The translations under genes and the position numbers were made by a program. The notes under the pieces were generated by a model. That model saw nothing but the letters and a program-made list of their open reading frames with translations. It had not been told where the DNA came from and made no database searches. Below are positions 11,171-21,934 of a stretch of DNA of 64,000 nt, piece by piece. Within the stretch, counting starts at the first letter, position 1; each line of letters opens with the position of its first letter. The DNA lies in assembly GCA_002900995.3 (NCBI GenBank), contig CM035313.1, positions 2,728,001-2,792,000 of the forward strand, given 5' to 3'. The DNA comes from Ganoderma boninense. Taxonomy: Eukaryota; Basidiomycota; Agaricomycetes; Polyporales; Polyporaceae.

Positions 11171-11514
11171 ATGACCTCATCCACCCAAGGTAAACCGCTT
11201 GATCCTGCTCGTCTTACGTCGTATGCGCATGCGCTGAGGCATGAGTACACATTGCGCAGGTTGAATTAGCGAACGAGTATCGCCTCTCCCTTCCTTCGAT
11301 TATGGCCAACCGCATGTCCTCGAAACTCAAGAAGTCTCTTCCGCAGTACGACCAATGTGTCTTGTATGCTCAGCATGTTCTGGGCCACAGGCACAGCGGC
11401 GACAAGAGGCCGCCTGAAGTAAACGTTAATATTCCAGCAAGTACTTACCCTACTAGCGTCCTTCTTGTTGCGTTGCATGCGGGGATGCGTGTTTGTTCCC
11501 GTGCCTGGGAGTAA
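11171..11514 (+). CDS. Possible small protein, not recognised
   Basis: A two-exon model starts at ATG 11171 (MTSSTQ). It splices at 11190 (GTAAAC donor) to an acceptor near 11274 (TTAG), then stays open to TAA at 11514. The product begins MTSSTQANEYRLSLPSIMAN and continues with a basic, leucine-containing stretch (RMSSKLKKSLPQYDQCVLYA), giving about 87 aa. The first 55 residues look protein-like and the phases agree. The last 30 (after RPPE) look random, so another intron may be missed. No family is recognised and no homolog can be claimed. Context gives no help because the downstream 3.8 kb looks decayed. Confidence 0.3.
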
Positions 11515-14500
11515 AGCCCGTTCGGACTGTCGGTGGTGAGTGCTACCTGTATGTATATGCGTGATCATGCTGACGAAGTTCCTAGACGCTGGCTCTCAGC
11601 ATCACTAGGTGGAAGTTTCATTTGTCGCGACACAGCAAGCAAGTCCCAACGACTACTTACCTATCATACAGCAGTGTGCTGTGGTGGCCCTGATGCGCTC
11701 TCCGGCTATTGCTGCGATGCCAGACTGGGACCTCCGAGTTGCAACCCTCCAGTTCTCGCCAGCGGTCGAATGCAACACGGCTGGCTGCGATCATCTTTCG
11801 TTTGTCCGGGGCTGTCTGCCACCAGCTTTCATTAATAATGAGCCTTCGGACCAATCCGGACCCGTTCAAGTACTTATTTTCACCAGAGGCCGTCTCCGCT
11901 CTAACTTTTCCCGAGGACGACACAGCGAGGATCCGGACTGGATGATTGACGACGCTTCTCGAGCCCAGCACAATGTACTGGGGGTGGACGCGAAACGTCC
12001 TCTGAGACCCAGCCTGAACTGTCCCCTCGACTACATCGCAACGATGTTCGGCAGTATTTATAGCTGAACCTTCCGTTCCAGTAATAAATTGTATTTGTTC
12101 CTCATGAAAAGATTGTGAGGCCATTCGGATCGACCGTAGTCGAGAATGTAGCACTCGGTAATCGAACACCAGACCTGAGCCTGAGGCCTGAGGTCCTGGC
12201 TCATCTGAGTCCGTGGGGCATGTGTGCGTCAATACATTCATCTCGACTGTACATGCTCGAAACGGCTGCGGTATTTGAGCCATGCTTTGGCTGGACCAAA
12301 TCAAGGTTGTCGGTGACGCGATTCATCCTCACGATATTACTTAACTTTGGGTCGCCTTGGTACTCGTCCTGCGGTGAAACTCTACAACTCGCCCGTATAT
12401 GCCCAGAGTGCGGAAGAGAGGTTCTCTTAAACAGGAGAGAAAGCATGTATACCTGAGACTGATAGGCTTCAAGATGTTCCGTATCTGGCAGATGGTGGAT
12501 TTCCGGAACGCACCGAGGCATGAATATGAGGCGAGAGACGAGGAGGAGGTCAGAGTGCAGAGTGGCTGCAGGAAAGAACAGGACTTAGGCAACGCAAGCG
12601 CCTGTCCACGTGACTCAATGAATTTGAGCGCTTCCTCCAGCGAAGTTGTCGCCCAAAGTTTGCGCCTGCTTTCACCCCGCGTTTCCCGAAAGACAGCCGG
12701 GAACAATGTGCCTTTTCTGCACCTCACAAACGGATGGATGAAAGTTATTCTGAGAGGAGCAGAGTGCATCAAGTTAATGCACCGCCCGGCGAGGACATGT
12801 TTGAGGTGTCAGTGAGTCGCACTCCGAGCAAGCAAGCCTTTCCCTGTAGCGGTGACGTAAACTCGGAAACTGATCATTCTGTAACAGATTCAGGCTGGCT
12901 TCGTCAACGACCAAACAAGGGTTGTTTTGTACTTTCTAGCGTTTGTGGTGCAGACAGACTCTGGCCACCGTCGGCATTGGAAGAATAGAGTTTCGGAGCC
13001 ACGACGGTCGGGCATACGAACCGGTGAGTCCTTCATGCTTACTGACTTGCCTTCGTGCCCGAGCTGATGAAAGACTCAAAATATCAGCGCATAACAAGAC
13101 AGTGCTTCAGGATGGCATGTCTGATTATACATGCCTCTGTATTGTCAGATTGCCGGATATCGTGCCGCTAGCGTCGTCACGCCGCTGTGAGCAGTCGTCG
13201 CTCGAGAAACGTGTGTGCTGGTGGTTGGTCGAAGGCTTCGACGGGTACGTCTGCGGCTCATGATGTGCGTATCTAGGGCAATGTTGTAGAGCGCAGTCTT
13301 GCCGGAAGAGCCCCAAGGTGACTTCTAGATCCATGCTCAACTCCAATTCGATAGGCTCCGACTGAAACCAAGCATTCCCGCCTCCCAATTAGGGAGGTGG
13401 CATGGCGCCGTTGTCTGTACGTTTGCACGCCTTCTAGATCCCTCCATCTATGTTGATATGACACCTTCAGATGCGCTCGCCCTCTCCTCCCCCCAACTGC
13501 TGGACAGGACCGAGCTCATAAAACAAGGGAGGTCGCGGCCGCCTACACGACTGGCATCGCGCTGGACATGTCCCTGGAAGCGACGAAGCTGCTTGAAGAT
13601 CGATGGGCAGAACCCGCGGGTCGGTCACACTCGGCCACTCTTGTTCTCGTCAAGGAAGCCAGCCCGCCCCCTTCCAAGGCCTGCTGACTGCGGGATTGAC
13701 GCCAACGCCTCGGCAGGAGGTTGGGTACGACATCGTGGCACAACGTTCCCCACCCACGCGTCTATGAGGAAGGCGTTATACATGGCCACGTTGCTGCCAG
13801 AGACTTTCGATCACGCTATCTCATCGCTATCGCCTCGTCGGCCAAGGGAGCGCAGCGGGGAGGGTGCGAAGCGCGGTGTCATCTTCAACCCCGGAAAGGC
13901 AATGAGTGGAACTAGAAGGAGTGAACGGGCGGTAGGAGGCGACGCGCTGTGTTCAGGTGAGACTGCCTTCTCTTCATTACAGGTATCTGGCTGAACCATA
14001 CCCCGATCGAACTTTCGTTGGACAGGGCATGCGACTGGCGCCTCGAACGACTTGTCGAACTCTGCGGTGTGTGACCTCGAGGCCGTCGTTCCCGTCGACT
14101 GTGTCGCGCCCACCGTGGGCAGGCATGTCGTTTTGGGGGCGAGGCTTTCCTCGATTTGGCGGCTCAAGGTCGCGCCTATCCTGATCCGAAGTGCCTGGTA
14201 TACTTCGATACAGGAACCTTGATGAGTGTGGAATCATCTATCCAGGTCATCAGGACACAAACCGTTCCCAGGCAGCATTTTGCGGTCGCCTTATAATGTG
14301 CTGGTCTCGCACTGGACGGTCAAGATTGACCACACCATCCCCTAGAGGTACGAGATCCGATTTTTTTCATTTGTGAGTGAATCCTCTCCTACTCGAACTG
14401 AGGGCATCGGGCGCGACGCCGGGCTATATCCTCGCAAAGCGCCAGCACGAGTCCACCATAGTGCGGTATGGGCTGACATGTCGACAGGTTCTATCCCGGG

Positions 14501-15332
14501 ACTGCCGAGCAGCTTTGCGTCAAACTTACGACATTCGGTAACGAATCTGAAGACCGGTGTCCTCGGGGCACAAGGGTGCATACCGCGGCAGTGGTTGACA
14601 GATGCGTTATGGCTGTCAGAGACCCATGGCTTTGCATCGATCTCTGTGATCGTTGGATAGATGCTTCCATCCTGGCGCTCCCGATGCTTCCTCACAAAGA
14701 GAGGCGTTCATGTCTGGTGTGGCCTCTGCCTGTCTCTGACGCACGGGGGTCTCGAGGTCCACTTGATGCCTGTGTCTAGAACCCGAAATTTCATGCCAGC
14801 GAAGCCTGCGTAGCGCGCGCCGTTCTGCGGGCAAAAATAGTACGTCCGCCTCATTTCTAAATTGCATGGGTTGCCTTACAAATACCACCAGATTCAATGC
14901 AATCAGGCGCGTAGAATGCTGAGCAAACAAGAAACCTCCGTCAGAGGCGGAGGATCACACAACAATTTCACGTAACCACAAGAAATAACCAACGCTGTTC
15001 AAGTCGTTATTGGTGCATACGCAATGATCAAGACCGCCCGAAAAGATGTTATCCCCATTTTTCTCGCCCAGGTTGATTAGGTTTCAACACCCGGCGGACA
15101 GTAGCATATGGCGTGGGTTCAAGACTGAATTCTGGCCCGTGCCCCGTATCTGCAGCGGGACCTGAGCACTCAAGACATCCGCATGACCACCCGCACATTC
15201 CACGCCTGTCTCACAAAGCAACGGAAATGACCATGGCAATTAACGCATCATATACAACTTGAGAGCCAAATCTCGGTAACATTAGACAAACGAAGCAGCC
15301 AAGCCGCGGCGATCGGTGAGACCCTCTCTTCT
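11515..15332. other. Gene-poor 3.8 kb with decayed coding-like patches
   Basis: No intact gene could be built. Open frames here (for example 11609-12067 and the antisense 11657-12304) overlap one another on opposite strands and lack recognisable motifs. At about 13525-13690 and 13690-13900, protein-like text appears in successive different frames separated by stops, which suggests decay. I see no terminal repeats, so the origin as gene or transposon cannot be told. Confidence 0.45.
13526..13900 (+). pseudogene. Possible degenerate gene fragment, not recognised
   Basis: From 13526 one frame reads REVAAAYTTGIALDMSLEA and continues protein-like until TGA at 13685. A second frame then gives THASMRKALYMATLLPETF near 13760-13810. 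The switch of frame with an intervening stop, without clear splice sites, suggests a broken gene. I could not assign it to any family; chance open frames in GC-rich DNA are a real alternative. Confidence 0.25.
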
Positions 15333-16063
15333 CTATATCCACCCCTTAACTTCCGTCTCTCCCGATTCGAACGGATACTCCTCCCCCAATGCCTGCTTAC
15401 TCCCGTCCAAAGCCCGCAGCAGGGCTGTCTGCACGGCCACGGCGTCCGTCTTCGTCGCCCTGCCCGCCTCCATCTCCTGCTTTGAGCTGACGATGGCTTG
15501 GCAGAGGTCGCGGTCTACGTCGGACAGAAGACAAGCCGTTTCGTCGTCCGGTCTCCACCCGGGACGTACTGTGGCCGTTACGACATCGGTCAGGAGCTTC
15601 AGGCCCAAGAGGCCCATGCCGGCGCCGTAGGCCACACGACTCGTGCGGAGGAGGTCCTTGAGCGCAGCTGTGGGCTTCCAGGCCGTGCTTGTGTCTCCGG
15701 TCTCGGAGAAAAGGGCGCCCGGAGCTGGGAGGGGTGCTGTCTTGGTCGACTTGGTCGACTTGGCCACCCGTGTCCGTGCTGCTTCCATGAACGAGGTCGT
15801 GACGTCTTGGGAGCTGGTGCACAGGTGTGCGCGGACGATGGCTTGCATGCTGCGGTGGGTCTGTCAGTGGATCCAAGGTTTGCACTGGTCGCAAAGAGGG
15901 AGTATGCTGACTCAGAAAGCTCAAGATTCGCAATGAGCGTATCGACCATGAGATTTCTGGTATCAGGTACTGGTTAGCACTGCAGCAGGTTGTGCGAGCA
16001 AAATGCCTACACGTGACCAAGAGTAGGGGTCATCCCTGCCAAGACAGTCTGGGGGGACGGCAT
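15333..16063 (-). CDS. Conserved-looking small protein, not recognised
   Basis: A three-exon model, 16063 to about 16018, a 58-nt middle exon ending at 15912, and 15849-15333, gives 206 aa in one frame. It starts MPSPQTVLAGMTPTL and continues through NLMVDTLIANLELSDMQAIV into a helix-rich body. A moderately hydrophobic stretch, AYGAGMGLLGLKLLTDVVTA, may be an amphipathic or membrane-associated helix. It ends with an acidic tail (EEYPFESGETEVKGWI). The introns are about 50 and 62 nt; the first uses a weak GTCACG donor, chosen because it keeps frame. There is no signal peptide and no catalytic motif. I do not recognise the family. Neighbours are unrelated. Confidence 0.6.
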
Positions 16064-17602
16064 GATGTGGATGGAGGGCGCGGAGAGATGATGAGAAGTG
16101 CTGGGTTACGAGCCTGAGTATGATGGCGGATGGTGGTGTATCTAGGTTTCTCTCGCTCCTTTCTTATAGATTATCCGGCGAACTGATCGTATCCGGTGGC
16201 ACATAGGGAGCGACCTGTTTCGTCGACCCTGCGTCGCGCCACCGACACGTCGTGACAAATGGTACGTGTAAAGAGCAGGAGACACCCGCGTTTCCGGTTT
16301 CGAGAGTCCGCAGGGGTGACTGTCTGGCCGCCCAAATACGTAAACAGGTTCGCATGGATGCCGATGGAATCCCCATCGCTGATCACACCGGTTCGACTCT
16401 ACAACGAACTCGGAGGATCTACTCTACGCCTGTACTAACCTCGGGCCCGGGGCGCTCCAGGCTGACAAGACTCCATTTTCCATGCTCCCGTTCCGGATGG
16501 TCAGCAAGTAAGATACCGGTTCCTGAGCGGGACTACCATGCATTCCTTTATGTGAAGCAAAGAACTGTTCCGACAAGGTCACAACAAGGTGGGAGGTCGT
16601 CTCCTGGGAGCCGCCACAGCGCTGCTGGTGACGGTCGGGCGCGATGACCGCGGTGGGTTGCGGCACAAACGATCAGCTTGGATCAACACCATGTAGTTCT
16701 GGATTATCTTCCAATCAGAGCGCTGTCTTCGCTAAGGACGTACGCAGTGACGCGACTCGGTGTGGGCAACTAGTTAAGTTACCGGTGAGGACCGGTTCAC
16801 CCCGCACTAACCCTTTTCGATCTGGCAATGCACATGGTAACATGAAGATTTTGGCAATATGACATAAATGTCTTATCGTATTTGAGGCTTGGACTAAACC
16901 AGCGTCGGGCCAGATCGCGTCCCCTCTTTGTAAGATCGGCAACGTCGGATGCATTGTTGCGGACTGGGTCGAGCCGCCGCCCAAGCTCCCTCTCTCGGCA
17001 TCACTACATCGGAGAAATACGCCATATCTGTACCATTTAATGATCAACGGACGCAATGTAGCCTTGGCGAGCCTCGAAACGGGGGGGTGAGAGGCATGTG
17101 TGCTGGCTGGACGACTATCAATCATTCGTACGTGACAGCTGGTCACAAACCGCACCAAATCGGGGAGGGCCCAAAAGCTGTGACGAGGCGATTCGGGATG
17201 CGACGTCGGCGCTGCGTCCACGGCACACAGCAGCTCACAGCCCCCGTTCGGCGGCCAAGACCCTTCAGCGCCCGCGACCCACGCCCTATAACTCCCCATG
17301 CCGTCTTGCCTGTTGCCTGCATTCTTGTCGCCGCACCGCAAACCGCCGCTCGCTTGCCCGGCGCTGCTGGAATAACAGTCTGCAGGAACAATAGCGTAAC
17401 GGTCACTGATACCAACAGCGCCGGTGAGTTAACAATTCACCGAGCTCCGCCCGCACTCTCCTCCCTGTCCCCATTTCGGTTCGGTCTTTCTCGAAGTCAG
17501 CGGGCCCTTGTATAAATTGCATCGAGCACGCACTGATGTCCAGCATCACCTCCAGCCACCCTCGCGGCGCATCGAAGTCATCATCCCTCGCTGCAATCAA
17601 GC
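16064..17602. other. Intergenic region, no gene supported
   Basis: Promoter side of both the small minus-strand gene and the aldo/keto reductase. A TATA box sits at 17511. The longest open frame (16949-17515, +) is low in information, overlaps an antisense frame, and has no recognisable motif. Confidence 0.5.
17511..17517 (+). promoter_or_regulatory. TATA box of aldo/keto reductase gene
   Basis: TATAAAT lies 92 bases upstream of the ATG at 17603, preceded by a CT-rich stretch. Confidence 0.5.
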
Positions 17603-19188
17603 ATGGTTACCGACTCCGCCGTCCTCCCTAGGATAGAGACATTCCCCCTGGGCGACCGCCATCTTCCGCGGCTCTTCAATGGCCTGTGGCAACTGTCGAG
17701 CAACTCGTGGGGAAGCGCGCCCGCAGCGAAGATTCGCCGTCAGATGGCCACCTACGCAGAGAGTGGCTATACGGCCTTTGGTGAGTCCGTTCCTGGCCTG
17801 CCAGCGACTGAACTTATCATGCCCTGTGTTAGATATGGTAAGGGCCTGCCTTCTTGCTGCGTCCGCGGTGACACCCTGTGTACGCTGACACGACCCGCTC
17901 GTCATCGCTTCCGATGTTCCTAGGGTATGTCTGAAACCTGATCGACCTCGAGGATGCTCCTGATCGTCGTCTGGCCCCACATCCAGCGGACCACTACGGT
18001 CCTGCGGAGGTGCTCTTTGTACGTTATTCCTGACTCACTGCGGGCGGCTGCTCACAACGCTCACCAGGGGGAATTCCGGGAGAAGTGGTCAGACCCCCAC
18101 GAGATCTTCGGCGCCACGAAATGGTGTGTTTTCCGGACGGCAGATCCGACCAGAGCGCTTGTCGAGGCGGCCGTGGACGATCGACTAGCCCGCATGCATT
18201 CACGGCGTGTCGATCTGCTTCAGGTGGGCACAGTGCGCGCATAAAGTGACATCTTTGCCCGCCTAACTCACGGCGTTCTCGTGCGGGTGGCAGTTCCATT
18301 GGCAGGACTACAGTGATACAAACTATCTCAAGGCACTACATCATTTGAAAGACCTGCAAAATGAAGGGAAGATCGAGCTCATTGGCTTGTGCAACTTCGA
18401 CAGTGCGGTCATGGATGAGATTTGTACCGAGCTTGGCCCGGGAACAATAGTGTCGAACCAAGTGCAGGTGTGCCCCTACGGTCGTATGCGCTCCGACGGT
18501 CGAGCGCGGAATACTCATGAAATTTTAGTTCTCCCTTGTGGACATCCGCCCGCTCTATGCCATGGCTGAAGTGTGCAGCAGACACAACGTGAAGCTCCTG
18601 ACGTACGGCACTGTCGTAAGTGATATTTTCCACTTCGGTTCCGCGCATCGGGCTGATGTCCTGACCGGCAGTGCGGCGGATTCCTGGCAGATAGTTGGCT
18701 GGGGAAAGAAGAGCCGGACCTGTACTCGGGCGCTCTGACTCCGTCGCAGCGGAAGGTCAGTGCTTCTCGTCAAAATTTCCGCGAAGCACGGCACTGAGGC
18801 GCCATACGCAGTACTTGGACATGATCACCCGGGCGTGGGGCAACTGGTCGCTTTTCCAGGAGCTGCTAGCAGTGCTCCGGACCATCGCTGACAAGTACGA
18901 AGGGATGAGCATCGCCAACGTGGCTACACGTTGGGTGCTTGACCACCCGTTCGTGGGGGCCGTCATCATCGGTAACGAAATTTCCGTGAATCTCGCTGCC
19001 GAGCTTCAGTGCTGACTGTGGTCTTAGGGGTCAGGATGGGGGTGTCGGAACATACGGACGACAACCAGAAGGTCTATGGCTTCCGCCTCGACGCCGAGGA
19101 CAGAAGTAAAGTCGAGGCCGTCCTAGCGAAGTCGAATGGAGCACAGCTGATACGAACCATTGGCGATTGCGGAGCTGAGTACCGCTGA
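17603..19188 (+). CDS. Aldo/keto reductase
   Basis: NAD(P)H-dependent oxidoreductase of the aldo/keto reductase superfamily, probably cytosolic; substrate unknown. My model has ten exons: 17603-17780, 17833-17837, 17924 alone, 17987-18018, 18068-18223, 18294-18467, 18529-18615, 18672-18755, 18812-18971 and 19028-19188, 1038 nt in all, giving 345 aa. The catalytic tetrad of the family is recovered as Asp60 and Tyr65 in FDMADHYG, Lys90 in GATKW and His126 in QFHW. FDMADHYG is spread over four exons, and the frame closes only if a 5-nt exon (ATATG) and a one-nucleotide exon (G at 17924) are both used. The C-terminal half carries the expected NFDSAVM, SNQVQFSLVD, LLTYGTV and GVRMGVSEH motifs. An alternative is that an unspliced or mutated 149-nt intron makes this allele non-functional. 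Confidence 0.88.
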
Positions 19189-20311
19189 GGTCCGAGCCGT
19201 TGAGACCTTGTCTTCCTTCTTCTTGCACTGTTGGATGTCCGCAGCTTTGAATGTATAGAAAAATATGGATGTGGCTGTTCTCCTTCCCGAGTGTCCGGAA
19301 ATGCGACCGAGCGATGTCGGCCTCGCAATAGCCTGTGTTCGGAATTGAATCTGGGCAGTTAGGGTGTGCTTTATAAAGACGGAGCTGTGCTGGCCGGGCG
19401 TTTCCGGGGCGTTCGATGGGCGTCTGGAAGCGGCGGGCAGGTTCGGGAAATGCCGAGTATGTTCCCCGCAGGATTCTCGAGCTTCGAGACTTTACGGCAA
19501 GAGCGTGGAAACTGCCTCCAGACCTCCTCCCTTGGGGATGCTCTGTAACATGGGTACACACCTGCTGTATAAAATCCGACCATGCCCAGGCGTCGTCCCT
19601 CGTCAGTCCACGCAGATCGTGCGTGCAACTGGTCTAAGGTCCGCTGTCGTAGGTGAGTATCCTCCCGAATACCATCCAGCACACCTAAAGCATCATGTGC
19701 ATGTGGAGTGAGGCATTTTCGGGAGGAGCGAGTTAATCTTTTGTGTCTTCCAGCGCAGCCTGTCAAAAAAGCTTGAGCATCTTGGCCGTACCATTCTGCC
19801 GTTAGCCAAACCCTGTCAAGCGGTGCGCTGGTACTTACCTTGGAATAATTTGCCGGACAACTCATTAAGATCCCTCGTAGTAGACTCTATCTCCGGTCAG
19901 GTGCGCCGAGCACGCCACATTGTCTTTTCGCATCACGTCCTAGGGGCGGTGCGGTCCCCTTAACCTTTGACCCAACACGTTCACAGGGTTCCATATAGAT
20001 TCGAACCCCGTCGAATCGAATTAGCGTGCCGCCCGGCTGCCTGGCGAACCTCGATGGTTATCAAAGATTCACGCCATTGGCCCACATCGTCCTCGGAGAC
20101 GCCTGCCGCCCCCCAAGTGCCGGAGAAGCTTGCCAGCTCTTTCCCTCGTGCGATCCGTGCATTGACTTAACGGACACAGTCGCACATTTTTTGTATTACA
20201 GACGCCTCGAGGGTCCTGCAGTAAGGGAATTAGCGTGGTGGGGGTACACACGGCAAACCTCACCCGCTATCTCTTACGGACCTTCGTGCACTGTGCCTCG
20301 CAGTCCCGACC
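19189..20311. other. Intergenic region, no gene seen
   Basis: Contains the 3' flank of the reductase gene and the promoter of the BTB gene. Open frames on both strands at 19364-19865 overlap each other and look like chance. No repeat was noticed. Confidence 0.5.
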
Positions 20312-21564
20312 ATGGACGGTTCCAGCTTTTGGATCTACCCTTCACCCGAAAATTCAGGAGGGCCAACGAGCCCAAGTCTAGCTAGTATAGCATACGGAAC
20401 TCCAGATGCATCTGGATCTCAAGGGGAGGTGGGACTTACCGTAAGTATTCACAAATTTTACGCCACCACCACGGCGTACTCGGGCAGTGTACCGGAAAAA
20501 CCGCCCTGACCCTCTCCCATACTAGCCCTTACCACTAGAAGAGGAGGTCCCAGACGATGCTACGGTGTCGCTGGCCTTCAGCCCATCCCTCCGCATCGAC
20601 GGTCTCCTCCCCGACTCCATCATCGTCTCCTCTAATCATGTCTACTTCTACATCCATCGCCACCGCATCCTCGACGTGTCCTCTAACGCTTTCTTCGGAA
20701 ATTTTGGCTATGAAGACCTCTTCCCCACGCCCTCCCTCCCGACCGTCCACCTCCCCGAGGACGGCGACGTCGTCAACGTGCTCCTCCACATCATCTATGG
20801 CCTCCCCTGCACGCACTTCCACCCCTCCCTCGAGACCGTCGAGCAGTCCCTCACCGCCCTGATCAAGTACGGCGTCCTCATCGAGGCCCACACCACACCC
20901 CACCAACCGCTCTACCAGCTCATCCTCTCCCACGCCCCCCACCGGCCCATCGACACGTACGCCCTCGCCGCCCACTACGACCTTGAAGACCTCGCTATCG
21001 CAGCGTCGGGCCACCTCCTCTCCTACGACACCTCCCGCCTCACGGACGCCCTCGCCGCCCGCATCGGGCCCATCTACCTCAAGCGCCTCTTCCTCCTCCA
21101 CCACACCCGCCTCGCCGCGCTCCGCAACATCGTCCTCAAGCCCCCGACGACGCACCCCGCGACGCCCGGGTGCGCCGACGGCGAGCAGGGCGAGCTCCTC
21201 CGCGCGTGGGCCCTCGCCGCCGCCCGCCTCGTGTGGGACGCCACCCCCAGTAAGCATGCCCCCGCTCCTCCCCTCGATTTTTATTTCTGGCGTTTGAAGC
21301 GGCCCGCTTACAGCGACGTGGTGCGTCGTAGGCATCTCTGCGTCCGCGCTGCGCGTGCAGCTCGAGCCGATCGGCGAGGAGATCGCGTGCGAGGCGTGCC
21401 GGCTTATGCTCCTCCAGCGCATACAGGATGTGGTTATCTCGTGGTCGTCGGTCAAGGTACGCCGCCGCCCATCCATCACCCTCCACCCTTCCCTATTCCC
21501 CTTCTCCCCTTACCATATCCGTCTGTTGTTGACGGTGTCGTGTCATCATCAGGCCACAATATAG
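20312..21564 (+). CDS. BTB/POZ-domain protein
   Basis: Four exons, 20312-20440, 20526-21249, 21332-21456 and 21553-21564, give 329 aa. The ATG sits in a good context (GACCATGG). After a low-complexity N-terminus, residues about 65-165 form a BTB-like fold: IDGLLPDSIIVSSNHVYFYI matches the D-x-x-x-x-S-x-D-x-x-x-F-x-V-H-R opening in divergent form, followed by HRHRILDVSSNAFFGN and LPTVHLPEDGDVVNVLLHII. The following helices (YALAAHYDLEDLAIAASGHL) resemble the post-BTB region common in mushroom BTB proteins. Such proteins usually mediate protein-protein contacts, often as substrate adaptors for Cul3 ligases, but the target here is unknown. A long antisense frame over the same bases is only a shadow of its GC-rich codons. 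Confidence 0.8.
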
Positions 21565-21934
21565 ACCACGGATGAAGGCACTAGATGGAGCGAGAAGGAT
21601 CATCATGTCTCGGATAGGATGTATGTGCATATTAGATCTCGTGCTGTGTCCCTCCGATTCCCTGGCACTCGGCAGCCCCCTGGCCCAGGCCCCCCCATGC
21701 CGTACCGACAACACGTAACCCCCATCTCCGGACGATGTGTATCTTACTGATTTACTAGAGTGTACCATTCCGCATGCCAGAGTCCATTCGTTGCCGATTG
21801 TTGTAATTTACCTACACATACATCCTACCCGTACACATTTCGAATATAGAAGACAGTAACTTAGGTTCTCCGTTCAAACTCTACGCACGATAGAACACGC
21901 GCAGTCATCGGTCACCGTTCGGATAGAGGCTTCC
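21565..21934. other. Convergent 3' intergenic region
   Basis: The 3' ends of the BTB gene (+) and the coiled-coil gene (-) face each other. It is AT-richer around 21780-21880. I see no gene here. Confidence 0.6.

Noticed and set aside
12150..12220. tRNA-like T-loop string (GTTCGATTACC on the minus strand) with the telltale GNRTPDL translation
   Set aside because: No matching acceptor stem or D-arm could be formed around it; at best a decayed tRNA-derived fragment.
11657..12304. 215-codon minus-strand open frame
   Set aside because: No motif, no signal, and a plus-strand frame covers most of it.
19985..20040. GGGGTTCGAATC string resembling a tRNA T-arm on the minus strand
   Set aside because: The T-stem does not pair and no acceptor stem is found at the right distance.
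20535..21479. 314-codon open frame antisense to the BTB gene
   Set aside because: It mirrors GC-rich codons of a well-supported spliced gene and is low complexity (Glu/Gly/Val-rich), a shadow frame.
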